A stretch of DNA of 64,000 nucleotides from Gemmatimonadales bacterium (GCA_035502185.1 DATJUT010000045.1:1-64000), one strand, 5' to 3'. Positions 17,416 through 27,328 are shown, numbered from the stretch's first letter. The notes: generated by a model from the letters alone, not told the origin. Made by a program: numbers and translations.

Positions 17416-17505
17416 CGGTGGACGCCGCCCGGACGCCGCGGGCGAGCGCGCGACTCTCACCCGCCCGGATGGACAGCGCCGCGTCGGGCGGATAGCCTAG
17501 GGACC

Positions 17506-20208
17506 ATGACGACCATGCGCACTCTCGCCCGGCTCGCGCCGCTCCTGGCCTTCGCGGCCGCGAGCGCCTGTCACTCCGCCACCGGCGCCGCCGGGTCGGG
17601 GATCCCGGCGCCGACCGTGGGCGTCGCGCCCGCTTCGGAGCCGTTCCGCAACCCGGATCTCCCGCTCGAGGCGCGGGTCGCCGACCTGGTGGGGCGGCTG
17701 ACGCTCGAGGAGAAGGTCGGGCAGATGATGAACAGCGCGGCCGCCATCCCGCGCCTCGGCATTCCCGCCTACGACTGGTGGAGCGAGGGCCTCCACGGCG
17801 TCGCGGCCGCCGGGCGCGCCACGGTGTTCCCGCAGGCCATCGGCCTCGCGGCGACCTGGGACACGGCGCTGATGCTGCGGGTCGCGACGGTGATCGGGAT
17901 CGAGGCGCGGGCGAAGCACAACGAGACCATCCGGCGCGGCGCGGGCGCGAGCGGCCTGTTCCAGGGCCTCACGTTCTGGTCCCCGAACATCAACATCTTC
18001 CGCGACCCCCGCTGGGGCCGCGGGATGGAGACCTACGGCGAGGACCCCTACCTCACCGGCCGGATGGCGGTGGCGTTCGTGAAGGGGATGCAGGGCGACG
18101 ACCCGCGCTACCTGCGGGTCGTCTCCACGCCCAAGCACTTCGCCGTGCACAGCGGCCCCGATCCCCTGCGCCACGCCTTCGACGCCGTCGTGGACGCGCG
18201 CGACCTCGAGGAGACGTACCTCGCGGCCTTCGGCGCGGCGGTGGCCGAGGGCGGTGCCCAGTCGGTGATGTGCGCGTACAATCGCGTGAACGGCACGCCC
18301 GCATGCGCCGACTCGCTGCTGCTGCAGCAGAACCTGCGCGCGCGGTGGCACTTCGACGGCTACGTGGTCTCCGACTGCGACGCCGTGGACGACATCCGCG
18401 CCGGTCACAAGGTCGCCGCCGACGAGGCCACGGCCGCGGCCATGGCGCTCCGGGCCGGGGACGACCTCAACTGCGGCAGCGCGTACCGGAGCCTGGTGGA
18501 CGCGGTGCACCGGGGCCTCATCCCGGAGGCGGAGGTGGACACCGCCCTGGGGCGCCTGATCCGCGCGAGGATCCGGCTGGGGATGTTCGACCCGCCGGAC
18601 CGCGTGCCCTACGCCAACATCCCGTACTCCGAGAACGGCTCCCCGGACCACCGCGCGCTGGCCCTCGCGGCGACGCGGAAGTCCATCGTGCTCCTCAAGA
18701 ACGACGGGACGCTGCCGCTGCGGCGCGGTCTCGGCACGATCGCGGTGATCGGTCCCAACGCCGACGACGAGGAAACGCTCCTCGGCAACTACAACGGCCT
18801 GCCCGCCGATCCCGTGACGCCGCTGGCGGGAATCCGGGCGAAGGTGGGCACCGGCACGCAGGTGCTGTACGCGCGCGGCAGTGATCTGGCGGCCAACACG
18901 CCGTCCCTCCTCCCGATCCCCGCTTCGGCGCTGGTCACGGACACCGGCGCCGCCGCGAAGCCGGGGCTCACGGGGATGTACTTCCCGAACCGCACGCTGG
19001 CCGGCGCGCCCGTGGCCACGCGCACCGACCCGCAGGTGCGCTTCGACTGGTGGGACGTGGCTCCGGTGCCGGAGATCACCGCCGATTCCTTCTCCATCCG
19101 CTGGACTGGCTGGCTCGTGCCGCCGGTCACCGGCCGCTACGCCCTCGGCGTGAGCGCGCTGGGCCTGGTGCGTATGTACCTCGACGACTCGGTGCTGGTG
19201 CAGAGCGGCTGGCCGGGCACGCGCTCGGCGGGCGCGGACCTCGTGGCGGGAACGCCGCGCCGGATCCGCATCGACTTCGTCGGCCGGCAGCCCAACGCCA
19301 TGGTGCACCTGATCTGGGGCGTCCCGGATCCGCACCTGCTGGACGACGCGGTCGCCACGGCGCGGCGGGCCGACGCCGTCGTGCTGTGCCTCGGCCTGTC
19401 GCCGCGGCTGGAGGGCGAGGAGATGCCCGTGCACGTGCCCGGCTTCGAGGGCGGCGACCGGACCAGCCTCGACCTGCCGGCGCCGCAGGAGCAGCTGCTC
19501 GAGGCGGTGGCGGCGACGGGCAAGCCGGTCGTGCTCGTGCTGCTCAACGGGTCGGCCGTGTCGGTGCCCTGGGCCGCCGAGCACCTGCCCGCGATCGTCG
19601 AGGCATGGTACCCCGGCCAGGCGGCGGGCACGGCCATCGCCGAGGTGCTGTTCGGCGACTACAACCCCGGCGGCCGTTTGCCGGTCACCGTTTACCGGTC
19701 GGTGACGCAGCTGCCCGCGTTCACGGACTACCGGATGGCGGGACGGACTTACCGCTTCTTCCGGGGCGACGTGCTGTTCCCGTTCGGCCACGGGCTCAGC
19801 TATACGCGGTTCGCGTACCGCGACCTGCGGGTGCCCGCACGGCTCGCGTCCGGTGACACGGCCGACGTCACGGTCGAGGTGGAGAACGCGGGCGCGCTGG
19901 CGGGCGACGAGGTGGTCGAGCTGTACGTCACGACGCCCGACACCAGCGCGCGGGCGCCGATCCGCTCGCTGGCGGCTTTCCAGCGGATCACGCTCGCGCC
20001 CGGCGAGCGGCGGCGCGTCGCGTTCCGGCTCGGGCCGCGCGCGCTCTCGGCGGTGGACGGGGCCGGACGGCGGGCGGTGGTGCCCGGGCGCTACGAGCTG
20101 AGCGTGGGCGGCAAGCAGCCGGGGATGAGCGGACTCGCCGACGCGGCCACGACCGAGGTGCTCACCGCGCGCCTCGAGGTCGTCGGCGGGCCGGTCGCCG
20201 TGCCGTAG
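17506..20208 (+). CDS. Exported GH3 glycoside hydrolase with inserted PA14 domain
   Basis: 900 residues with a lipoprotein-like signal peptide (SACHSATG). Order: GH3 N-terminal barrel (about 45-360) with nucleophile D290 in VSDCDAVDD and the KHF-type motif PKHFAVHSGPD; GH3 C-terminal domain split by a PA14 carbohydrate-binding insert (about 486-605, GLTGMYFPNR to MVHLIWG); then a fibronectin-III-like end (DVTVEVENAGALAGDEVVELYV). SDCDA at the nucleophile and YDWWSEGLHG near the start are typical of the xylan 1,4-beta-xylosidase / beta-glucosidase branch of GH3. It probably cleaves plant oligosaccharides in the periplasm or on the surface. Confidence 0.92.
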   Translation: MTTMRTLARLAPLLAFAAASACHSATGAAGSGIPAPTVGVAPASEPFRNPDLPLEARVADLVGRLTLEEKVGQMMNSAAAIPRLGIPAYDWWSEGLHGVAAAGRATVFPQAIGLAATWDTALMLRVATVIGIEARAKHNETIRRGAGASGLFQGLTFWSPNINIFRDPRWGRGMETYGEDPYLTGRMAVAFVKGMQGDDPRYLRVVSTPKHFAVHSGPDPLRHAFDAVVDARDLEETYLAAFGAAVAEGGAQSVMCAYNRVNGTPACADSLLLQQNLRARWHFDGYVVSDCDAVDDIRAGHKVAADEATAAAMALRAGDDLNCGSAYRSLVDAVHRGLIPEAEVDTALGRLIRARIRLGMFDPPDRVPYANIPYSENGSPDHRALALAATRKSIVLLKNDGTLPLRRGLGTIAVIGPNADDEETLLGNYNGLPADPVTPLAGIRAKVGTGTQVLYARGSDLAANTPSLLPIPASALVTDTGAAAKPGLTGMYFPNRTLAGAPVATRTDPQVRFDWWDVAPVPEITADSFSIRWTGWLVPPVTGRYALGVSALGLVRMYLDDSVLVQSGWPGTRSAGADLVAGTPRRIRIDFVGRQPNAMVHLIWGVPDPHLLDDAVATARRADAVVLCLGLSPRLEGEEMPVHVPGFEGGDRTSLDLPAPQEQLLEAVAATGKPVVLVLLNGSAVSVPWAAEHLPAIVEAWYPGQAAGTAIAEVLFGDYNPGGRLPVTVYRSVTQLPAFTDYRMAGRTYRFFRGDVLFPFGHGLSYTRFAYRDLRVPARLASGDTADVTVEVENAGALAGDEVVELYVTTPDTSARAPIRSLAAFQRITLAPGERRRVAFRLGPRALSAVDGAGRRAVVPGRYELSVGGKQPGMSGLADAATTEVLTARLEVVGGPVAVP

Positions 20209-20235
20209 CGGTACGCCCGTGGGCGCAACGATGCC

Positions 20236-20257
20236 GGCCCGCGCGCCCGCGCGGGCC
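20236..20257. terminator. Hairpin between convergent GH3 and DoxX genes
   Basis: A perfect nine-base stem (GGCCCGCGC and its complement) closes a four-base loop. It sits in the 58-base gap between two converging genes and could stop both transcripts, although no T run is present. Confidence 0.45.
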
Positions 20258-20266
20258 GCGTCGCTT

Positions 20267-20689
20267 CTAGTCGGCCTTCCTGCCGCCGATCAGCTGCCCC
20301 AGGGCGAGCCAGCCGTCGCCGAGGAAGACGAGGGCCAGCGCGCCCGCGAAGAGCAGCCCCTCCAGCTCGAAGGCCCGCCCCGTGGGCAGGATCGCCCGGG
20401 TGATCGCGACCACCATCTCCACGGCGAAGCACGCGGCCCAGAACCGCGTGAGGAGCCCGGCGACCACGCACGCGGCCCCGAAGGTCTCGAGGACGATCAG
20501 GACCACCGCCCAGGCCCGGGCCACCGGGAAGCCCAGGCCGGCGAGGAAGCCGGTCACGCCGCCGACCCCCATGTGGATCTTCATCAGGCCGTGCCGCAGG
20601 AAGATCCAGCCCAGGGCGATGCGCAACGCGGTGGCCGCGAGCGGCGTCAGCCGCTGCGCCGCGCGCTCGAACGAGGAGAATCCGATCAT
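20267..20689 (-). CDS. DoxX-family integral membrane protein
   Basis: 140 residues with four helices. ALRIALGWIFLRHGLMKIHMG, then GFLAGLGFPVARAWAVVLIVLETFGAACVVAGLLTR, then a last helix ALALVFLGDGWLALGQ match DoxX/SURF4-like proteins, including the conserved helix-1 Arg and the GLP/GFP loop. DoxX relatives take part in redox homeostasis or sulfur-compound oxidation with partner oxidases; no such partner is here. The start ATG overlaps the aminopeptidase stop by four bases (ATGA), so it is the second gene of that operon. Confidence 0.85.
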   Translation of the reverse strand: MIGFSSFERAAQRLTPLAATALRIALGWIFLRHGLMKIHMGVGGVTGFLAGLGFPVARAWAVVLIVLETFGAACVVAGLLTRFWAACFAVEMVVAITRAILPTGRAFELEGLLFAGALALVFLGDGWLALGQLIGGRKAD

Positions 20690-23124
20690 GGGTGCAGAAC
20701 CTCCGAGATGGCGGAACGGACCCGGACCCGCGGCTCGCTCGCGTAGCGCCGGAGCAGGAGTACCCGCGCGGGCGCGCCGCCCACGCGGGCGAGCAGGCGG
20801 ACCGCGTCCGCGGCGAACAGCGGATCGGGGTCGTCGAGGAAGCGCGTCGCGAGGGCGACGGCGCGGGCGGTGTCGCCCTGCTGCGGCAGCAGCGCGAGGG
20901 CGGACGACCTGACGTCCCGTGCCTCGCCGGGCGCGGTCAGCCGCTCCAGGGCGACGGCCGCCTCCGGCACGTGGAACCGGGGCAGCCGGAACAGGGCCGT
21001 GCGGCGCAGCCATCCCGAGTGGCCGGGCTCCGCGGCGGTCTCGACCAGCGGCAGGACCTCGGGGTTGCCGTCGCGCGCCAGCAGGGCGAGCGCCGTGCTC
21101 CGCACCCGGTCGCTGGGGTCGCCCCCGTAGATGCCGCGGGCCGCGGCGGCCGCCGCCGGCAGGTCGAGGGCGGCGAGCGTCTCGAGCGCCTGGGCGCGGA
21201 CCCCGCTGTCGGGATCGTTCAGCGCCGCACGCACCACGGCGCGGCCCTCGGCCGTCGTGTCGTGATCCATCTGCCCCAGCGCCATGCTCCGCAGGTCGGC
21301 CTCGTGGTCGTTCAGCACCATGAAGCGGCGCGCCGCCGCCGCCGCGCCGTCCTGAGAGGAGGCCAGCTGATCCAGCGCCCACCAGCGCGCCGACACGTCG
21401 AGATCGTGCATCGCCACGTCCGCCAGCTCGGCCGGCGTCAGGTCGCTCGTGACCCGGCCGAGGAGCCAGCCGCCCTCGTCGAACCGCACCGAGAGGGGCG
21501 CGCCCGGCAGGGGGATGGCGAACGTATCGGCCTGCTTCGTGATCGTGATCTGCTGGCGCACGACCGAGTCGCGCGTCACGACCCGCAAGGTGACCGGGAA
21601 GCGGAACAGCGGGTGCAGCGAATCCACCGGCTGGGTCTGTGCCACGATCAGGTGCAGCGTCTTGAGGTCCGCGGCCCAGTGCCGGGACCAGTGCACGACC
21701 GGGTATCCGATGCCGTACGCCCACTGGTCGAAGAACCAGTCCAGGTCGCAGCCGCAGGTCTTTTCGAACGCGACGGCGTAGTCCGCCGTGGTCACCGGCC
21801 GGTAGGCATTGTCGGTGAGGAACCGCCTGAGGCCGGCCCAGAACAGGGAGTCGCCCAGCAGCCGGCGGAGCTGGTGCGCGAGCTGCGCGCCCTTGGGATA
21901 GATGTGGCCGGTGAAGAACAGGTTGATCGGGTCGGTGCCCTGGTAACGCCCCCACACCAGCGGCCGCGCCTGCATCCGGTCCGCCTGCATCGCCTGCTGC
22001 TGCTGCCCGATCCACTCCAGCTCGCCGGCGTCGCGGCCCCGGGTCATCTCCGCCTGGACGGACTCGAGGTAGGTGGCCATCCCCTCGTTGAGCCACGCGT
22101 CGGCCCAGTCGGCCGTCGTGGTGAGGTCGCCGAACCACTGGTGCGCCAGCTCGTGGGCCACCAGGCCGCGGCCGCTGTTCTCGGGCTCGCCGGCGGCCGA
22201 ATGCAGCGCCTCGTCGGTCTGGGTCGTGGCCGACACGTTCTCCATGCCGCCGTAGGTGAAGTCGGGGATCGCCGCCTGGTCGTACTTGGCCCAGGGGAAC
22301 GGCACCAGCAGCCGCGAGAACAGCTCGATCATCGCCGGCGTTTCGCCGAAGGTGCGCCACGCGGCCTGCACGGTGTCCGGGTACACCCAGTAGTCCACGG
22401 GCACGCCGCGCCACTGGTCGCGAAGCACGGTGAGCGGCCCCACGACCACCGAGTACAGATAGGTCGAGGCCGGCCGCTCCTGGCTCCAGTGCCAGACCTT
22501 CTGCCCGCCCGCCGCCGCGGTCGTGTCCACCAGCCGGCCGTTCGACAGCACCACGAGCCCGGTATCGGCGCTCACCAGCAGCTCCCAGGTGGCCTTGTCG
22601 TCCGGCGCGTCGTAGGTGGGCACCCAGGCCCGCGTCTCCGTGGCCTCGCCCTGCGACCACACGATCCGCGCGCGCGGCACGAAGTAGATGCCGCGCTCCG
22701 GGTTTCCGTGGTAGCGCAGCGCGAACTCGACGGTGTCGCCGACGGCGGCGCGCGCGGCGAGGCGCACCGTCACGTGGGCGGTGTCGGCGCTGAACCGGAG
22801 GCGGCGGCCGGCGGCCGTGGCCTCGTCGATCGTGAGGTTCTCCGCGTCGAGGCGGACCGTGTCGGTGGGCTGGCCTGCGACGACCACGCGGGTCGTGACC
22901 GTTCCCGCGACCGCCCGCCGCGCGAGGTCGAAGCGCACCGCGATCCGCTGGTGCAGCAGGTCGAACCCGTGCGGCGGCGCGGCCCAGGTGCGCGGCGGCA
23001 GGTAGGCGCCCACGATGCCCGTGGGCCGCTGCGCGGCCGCGCCGCGGGCCGCGAGGGCCAGGGCGGCGGCCGCCGCGGCGCAGGCGAGGGCGAGACGGGC
23101 GGCGTGGGCCTGGAGCTGGCGCAT
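20686..23124 (-). CDS. Secreted M1-family zinc aminopeptidase with C-terminal HEAT repeats
   Basis: 812 residues with a signal peptide (to about residue 34). N-terminal beta domain to about 220; then the M1 core with substrate-anchoring YGGMEN (GAMEN variant), zinc site HELAH (324-328) and third ligand E347 in NEG, and a downstream Tyr region typical of the family. The last 200 or so residues are repeated helical pairs (SGVRAQALETLAALDLPAA, DRVRSTALALLARDGNPEVL, DPLFAADAVRLLARVGG) of HEAT type, replacing the usual M1 cap. The start is the ATG preceded by GGGGGA; longer frames upstream are not supported. It is divergent from a CocE-type hydrolase. Confidence 0.92.
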   Translation of the reverse strand: MRQLQAHAARLALACAAAAAALALAARGAAAQRPTGIVGAYLPPRTWAAPPHGFDLLHQRIAVRFDLARRAVAGTVTTRVVVAGQPTDTVRLDAENLTIDEATAAGRRLRFSADTAHVTVRLAARAAVGDTVEFALRYHGNPERGIYFVPRARIVWSQGEATETRAWVPTYDAPDDKATWELLVSADTGLVVLSNGRLVDTTAAAGGQKVWHWSQERPASTYLYSVVVGPLTVLRDQWRGVPVDYWVYPDTVQAAWRTFGETPAMIELFSRLLVPFPWAKYDQAAIPDFTYGGMENVSATTQTDEALHSAAGEPENSGRGLVAHELAHQWFGDLTTTADWADAWLNEGMATYLESVQAEMTRGRDAGELEWIGQQQQAMQADRMQARPLVWGRYQGTDPINLFFTGHIYPKGAQLAHQLRRLLGDSLFWAGLRRFLTDNAYRPVTTADYAVAFEKTCGCDLDWFFDQWAYGIGYPVVHWSRHWAADLKTLHLIVAQTQPVDSLHPLFRFPVTLRVVTRDSVVRQQITITKQADTFAIPLPGAPLSVRFDEGGWLLGRVTSDLTPAELADVAMHDLDVSARWWALDQLASSQDGAAAAARRFMVLNDHEADLRSMALGQMDHDTTAEGRAVVRAALNDPDSGVRAQALETLAALDLPAAAAAARGIYGGDPSDRVRSTALALLARDGNPEVLPLVETAAEPGHSGWLRRTALFRLPRFHVPEAAVALERLTAPGEARDVRSSALALLPQQGDTARAVALATRFLDDPDPLFAADAVRLLARVGGAPARVLLLRRYASEPRVRVRSAISEVLHP

Positions 23125-23281
23125 GAGTCCCCCGGTGCACGGTGCGGCGACGAGCGGCTGGACGGAGAATCCTAGCCGAGGGCCGGGGCGGCCGGCAACG
23201 ACGCCCCGCTTGCGTGCCGGCCGTGGGCTTGGCCAGCTTGCACCCCTTCCGCCCCGACCCGCGCCTCCGCCTGGGGGAAGC

Positions 23282-25138
23282 ATGCGCCTGCTCCACGCCG
23301 GTTCGCTGTTCCTCGCGCTCGCCGCCGCCGTTCCCGGTTGCGCCCAGCCGCGGCCCGGCGGACCGCCGGTCTTCGACCGCCGCGAGGTGATGATCCCGAT
23401 GCGCGACGGGGTGAGGCTGTTCGCGGTGGTCATGACCCCGCGCGGCGCCGACGGGCCGCTGCCGATCCTCCTCAACCGGACGCCGTACGGCGCCGGCGGC
23501 TGGGGAGCGGGCGAGGAGGCGCCGCCGAATCTCGCGGCGCTGGCGGCCGACGGCTACGTGTTCGTCCAGGAGGACATCCGCGGCCGCAACCGGTCGGAGG
23601 GCGCGTTCGTCATGAACCGCCCCAACCGCAGCCCCGGGGACCGCGCCGCCACCGACGAAAGCACGGACACCTACGACACCGTCGAGTGGCTGATCCACAA
23701 CGTGCCCGGCAACAACGGGAAGGTCGGCCTGTTCGGCATCTCGTATCCGGGCTGGCTCGCCGAGGAGGCGCTGATCGGCGCCCACCCCGCGGTGAAGGCC
23801 GTCTCGCCGCAGGCGCCGATGACCGATACCTGGCTGGGGGACGACTTCTTCCACCAGGGCGCGTTCCGCCAGTCGTACGGCTTCGAGTACGGGTGGGGGA
23901 TGGAATCGCGCGAGGTCGGCGCCGGCCGGATGCCGATCACCGGCAGCGACACCTACGCGTGGTACCTCGGCTTTCCGAGCCTGAAAGCCCTGACCGACTC
24001 CACCGGCGCGATGCGGATTCCGACCTGGCGGCGGTTCGTCGAGCACCCGGCGTACGACAGCGTGTGGCAGCGGCGCGCCTTCGAGCGCGTCGTCACCGGC
24101 GCCGCCGTGCCCACCCTCACGGTCGGCGGGTTCTGGGACCAGGAGGACCTGTTCGGCCCGCAGGCCACCTTCGAGGCGCTGGCGCGCTTCGACACGGCCG
24201 GCGTCGATCACCTCGTGATCGGGCCGTGGAGCCACGGCCAGTGGGGCTATCCGGGCGGCGAGGCGCTGGGCAACGTGCGGTGGGGCAGCGCGACCTCCGA
24301 CTCCTTCCTGACCGAGATCCAGGCGCCGTGGTTCGCCTGGTGGCTGAAGGGGAAGGGCGACGGCCGCTTCCCGGTGGCCCGGCTGTTCGACGGCGGCGCG
24401 CGCGCGTGGCGGAGCCTCGACCGCTGGCCGCCGCGCGATGCGGCGGCGCGCGACCTCTACTTCCACGCCGGCGGCGTCCTGTCCTTCGAGCCGCCCCGCG
24501 ACCGCGCCGGCGACGATGCGTGGGTCTCCGACCCGGCCAACCCGGTCCCCTATCGGCCGCGGCCGGTCGAGATCACCTACAGCCCGGGCTCGCGGTGGGC
24601 GCGCTGGATGACCGAGGACCAGCGCTTCGTGGACGGGCGGCCCGACGTGCGCACCTGGAAGACGGAGCCGCTCGCGGCCGACCTGACGATCGCCGGCGAC
24701 GTGACGGCGCGGCTGTTCGCGTCCACGACCGGCTCGGACGCCGACTGGGTGGTGAAGCTCATCGACGTGTATCCCGACGCGGATCCGCGCGACACCGTCG
24801 CGGCCGACTCCGGGATGGCGGGCTACGAGCTGATGGTGGCGGGGGACATCATGCGCGGCCGCTACCGCACCAGCTGGGAGCGGCCCGAGGCGATTCCCCC
24901 CGGCGCCGCCCTGGCGTACACCGTGGACCTGCACCACCAGCTCTACACCTTCCGGCGCGGCCACCGGATCATGGTGCAGGTGCAGAGCACGTGGTTCCCG
25001 CTCTACGACCGGAACCCGCAGACCTTCGTGCCCAACATCTTCCTCGCACCGGCGAGCGCGTACCGGGCCGAGACGGTGCGCGTCTACCGCACCGCCGGGG
25101 CGCCCTCGCACGTCGAAGTGATGGTGGTGCCGCGCTAG
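23282..25138 (+). CDS. Exported CocE/NonD (X-Pro dipeptidyl-peptidase S15-like) hydrolase
   Basis: 618 residues. The signal peptide ends near PGCAQP and may be lipidated at Cys20. The alpha/beta-hydrolase core has catalytic S154 in GISYPG, D286 in GGFWDQED and H318 in GPWSHGQW. The C-terminal jelly-roll domain (about 370-618; ADLTIAGDVTARLFASTTGSDADWVVKLIDVYPD) is the family hallmark. Members act as acyl-ester or amide hydrolases on peptides, cocaine-like esters or glutaryl compounds; the substrate here is unknown. GGGGGAAG precedes the ATG. Together with the M1 aminopeptidase opposite, it suggests an exported peptide-degrading capacity. Confidence 0.9.
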   Translation: MRLLHAGSLFLALAAAVPGCAQPRPGGPPVFDRREVMIPMRDGVRLFAVVMTPRGADGPLPILLNRTPYGAGGWGAGEEAPPNLAALAADGYVFVQEDIRGRNRSEGAFVMNRPNRSPGDRAATDESTDTYDTVEWLIHNVPGNNGKVGLFGISYPGWLAEEALIGAHPAVKAVSPQAPMTDTWLGDDFFHQGAFRQSYGFEYGWGMESREVGAGRMPITGSDTYAWYLGFPSLKALTDSTGAMRIPTWRRFVEHPAYDSVWQRRAFERVVTGAAVPTLTVGGFWDQEDLFGPQATFEALARFDTAGVDHLVIGPWSHGQWGYPGGEALGNVRWGSATSDSFLTEIQAPWFAWWLKGKGDGRFPVARLFDGGARAWRSLDRWPPRDAAARDLYFHAGGVLSFEPPRDRAGDDAWVSDPANPVPYRPRPVEITYSPGSRWARWMTEDQRFVDGRPDVRTWKTEPLAADLTIAGDVTARLFASTTGSDADWVVKLIDVYPDADPRDTVAADSGMAGYELMVAGDIMRGRYRTSWERPEAIPPGAALAYTVDLHHQLYTFRRGHRIMVQVQSTWFPLYDRNPQTFVPNIFLAPASAYRAETVRVYRTAGAPSHVEVMVVPR

Positions 25139-25142
25139 CGGC

Positions 25143-26012
25143 TCAGGCCGTCTCGACCTTCAGCTGGTCCTTGCCGTCCCGCTTGGCCGCGTACAGCATC
25201 TCGTCGGCGCGGTGGAGCAGCTCCTGCACGGTCATCGGCGGCTTGACGAACGTGACCGCGCCGATGCTGATCGTCACGAACCGGCAGTTCTCCGGCAGCG
25301 CCGCCACGACCTGGTGGCGCAGGTCGTCGAGCACGGTCCGCGCCGCCGCGACCCCGGTCTCCGGGAGGCAGATCGCGAACTCGTCGCCACCCATCCGGCC
25401 CAGCGCGTCGGTGATCCGCAGCCGGTGCTGCATCGTGCCGGCCACCGCCTGGAGCAGCGTGTCGCCGGCCCCGTGGCCGAGCTGGTCGTTGACCTGCTTG
25501 AAGTTGTCCAGGTCCACGTAGGCCACCGTGAGCGGCCGGCCGTTGCGCTTGGCGCGATTCAGCTCGGCCGCGGCCAGCTCCTCGAAGTGCCGCCGGTTGT
25601 TGACGGTGGTCAGGGCGTCGAGGCGCGCCAGCTCCTGCTCCCGCTCGAGCGCGCGCTTGAGCTCGGTGAGGACCAGGACGAACACCACGAACAGCACCGA
25701 CCACAACACCAGCATGGTGACGGGGATCAGCCAGGTGCGGTGCGGCGCTCCGGCCAGCTGGTCGCCGCCCACGCTCAGCACCGCGCTGGCGACGGCCAGG
25801 ACCATCCCCGGCGTGCGGCCCACGTTCCACGTGGCGACGAACACCGGGACGAGGTACACCACCATGATCGGGATCTCGTAGCCGATCAGGTAGTCGATCA
25901 GGGCGATGGCGAGCAGCAGCGCGATGCTGGCCCACAGCGCGCCGAGCGCCGAGGCCTTGGGCGTCGCCGTCTCGAGGATGACCTGACCCGTCTTCGTCAG
26001 CCTTCCCGGCAT
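25143..26012 (-). CDS. Membrane diguanylate cyclase (GGDEF)
   Basis: 289 residues. Four or so N-terminal helices (about 25-120) form a MASE-like sensor, followed by a short coiled linker and a GGDEF domain with an intact GGDEF active site at about 207-211. The inhibitory I-site RxxD (RITD) is present five residues before it, so product feedback is expected. It makes cyclic di-GMP. The stop is four bases from that of the convergent CocE gene. No other c-di-GMP enzyme is visible in the window. Confidence 0.93.
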   Translation of the reverse strand: MPGRLTKTGQVILETATPKASALGALWASIALLLAIALIDYLIGYEIPIMVVYLVPVFVATWNVGRTPGMVLAVASAVLSVGGDQLAGAPHRTWLIPVTMLVLWSVLFVVFVLVLTELKRALEREQELARLDALTTVNNRRHFEELAAAELNRAKRNGRPLTVAYVDLDNFKQVNDQLGHGAGDTLLQAVAGTMQHRLRITDALGRMGGDEFAICLPETGVAAARTVLDDLRHQVVAALPENCRFVTISIGAVTFVKPPMTVQELLHRADEMLYAAKRDGKDQLKVETA

Positions 26013-26064
26013 GCTGGGGTACCCCTGTGGCGAAAGAGCGATGGAGCCCGGTCGGCCCCGGGAT

Positions 26065-26409
26065 TCAGCCCTGCGCGCGGCTCCGGACGACCGCGATGAC
26101 GGCCAGCAGCGCCACGGCGCCCGCCGCGAGGTCCACGCCCAGGTGGCCTCCTCCGGACGAGGCGCTGTCCAGCCACACCAGTCCGCCCCCCGCCACGAGC
26201 GCGGCCACGAGCGCCGCGGTCAGGCCGGTGGCGACCCGCCGGGGCGTGGCCACCACGTTGGTGGCGAGCCGCGCGGCCTGGCGGACCTCGTCCTCGCTGA
26301 CGTCGGGGTAGCGCTGCCGGAACTCCGAGATGGCGAGCGCGAGCTTCTGTCCCAGCTCCTGCACCCGCGGAGACGGCAGCTGCGACGGCACGTTCGAGGG
26401 AATGATCAT
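26065..26409 (-). CDS. Small two-helix membrane protein of unknown function
   Basis: 114 residues from the ATG at 26409 (MIIPSNVPSQL). Residues about 12-55 are charged and helical (QELGQKLALAISEFRQRYPDVSEDEVRQAARLA), followed by two transmembrane helices (about 64-84 and 94-110) and a short basic end. The cytoplasmic helix could be a protein-contact region. It lies between the diguanylate cyclase and the MerR-TPR gene on the same strand and may share their transcript. I do not recognise a family. Confidence 0.6.
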   Translation of the reverse strand: MIIPSNVPSQLPSPRVQELGQKLALAISEFRQRYPDVSEDEVRQAARLATNVVATPRRVATGLTAALVAALVAGGGLVWLDSASSGGGHLGVDLAAGAVALLAVIAVVRSRAQG

Positions 26410-26478
26410 GGCACGGAACCTATCACGAGGTGGTCCCGTCCGCACGCGCTTGGCGGCCGGGCGGAGCGCGGCGCGCGG

Positions 26479-27318
26479 TCAGCCCGTCTCCCGCCCGGCG
26501 AGCAGCCGGTAGCGGCTGAGACTGCGCAGCGCGGCGGCGCGCTTGCCGGCCTCCTCGTAGAGGCGCGACAGGTTGAAGTACGCGTCGGCGAGCTTGGGAT
26601 CGACGGCGATCGCCCGCTCGTAGGCCCGGATGGCGTCGGCGCGCCGCCTCAGGTCCTCCAGCGCGATCCCCAGGTCGTACCACGCCGTGGCGTGCCGCGC
26701 GTTCCGCTCGAGGGCCAGGCGGTAGTGCGCCACGGCCTCGGCGGCGTCGCCCCCTTCCTGGAGCAGACGGCCGAGGTTGACGTGCGCGTCGCTGTGGTCG
26801 GGATCGAGCTCCAGCGCGCGGCGGTACGCGTCCCGCGCCTCCTCGAGGTCCACGGCCTCGAGGTCGAAGCCGAGGTCGTACCACTCGTCCGCGGCCAGCG
26901 GCTCGGCCGCGACCCGCGCCGCGCGCGCGGCCTGCCGGGCCAGCGGCGCCGCCCGGCTCGCCAGATCGGCCACCGCGAAGTCGAGCTGGATCTGCCCGGA
27001 CTCCGGGTTCCAGGCGGTCGTCCCCTCGCGCACCACCAGCCGGTCGCCGTCGGCGGAGATCCGCACCGCCGAGAGCGGCCGGCCCGCGGGCAGCTGCCGC
27101 TTCAGGATGCGCAGCGCGCGGCGGATGCGGCGCGCGGGCACGCGCGAGGCGGCCAGCCCCTTGGCGGTGCGGAGCAGCACGAGGTCCGGGAACGAGAAGC
27201 GCAACTCCCCGCGTGGACCGCGGTCGGGAGCGAGGAAGCCGCTGCGGGCGAACGCCCGCACCTGGGAGATGGTGAGACCGAGGAGCCTGGCGACGTCTCG
27301 CGTCGCGTAGCCCTTCAT
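26479..27318 (-). CDS. MerR-type DNA-binding domain fused to TPR repeats
   Basis: 279 residues. Residues 1-70 are a MerR-like winged helix (YATRDVARLLGLTISQVRAFARSGFLAPDRG). A middle region at 80-140 is unassigned. From about 145 there are four TPR units (ADEWYDLGFDLEAVDLEEARDAYRRALELDPDHSDAHVNLGRLLQ and repeats). It has no metal-binding cysteines, so the TPRs probably replace the usual effector part and bind a protein partner. It starts ten bases after the Ku stop on the same strand, so it is almost certainly in the Ku operon and a candidate regulator or scaffold of end joining; that role is inference. Confidence 0.8.
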   Translation of the reverse strand: MKGYATRDVARLLGLTISQVRAFARSGFLAPDRGPRGELRFSFPDLVLLRTAKGLAASRVPARRIRRALRILKRQLPAGRPLSAVRISADGDRLVVREGTTAWNPESGQIQLDFAVADLASRAAPLARQAARAARVAAEPLAADEWYDLGFDLEAVDLEEARDAYRRALELDPDHSDAHVNLGRLLQEGGDAAEAVAHYRLALERNARHATAWYDLGIALEDLRRRADAIRAYERAIAVDPKLADAYFNLSRLYEEAGKRAAALRSLSRYRLLAGRETG

Positions 27319-27328
27319 CGGAGCGCGG

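Noticed and set aside
20267-25111. A 1614-codon open frame on the minus strand running through DoxX, M1 peptidase and the CocE gene
   Set aside because: It is an artefact of the very high GC content: its upstream two thirds is antisense to or out of frame with well-supported enzymes, and its translation is low-complexity Arg/Ala/Pro/Gly. Only the DoxX part at its end is real.
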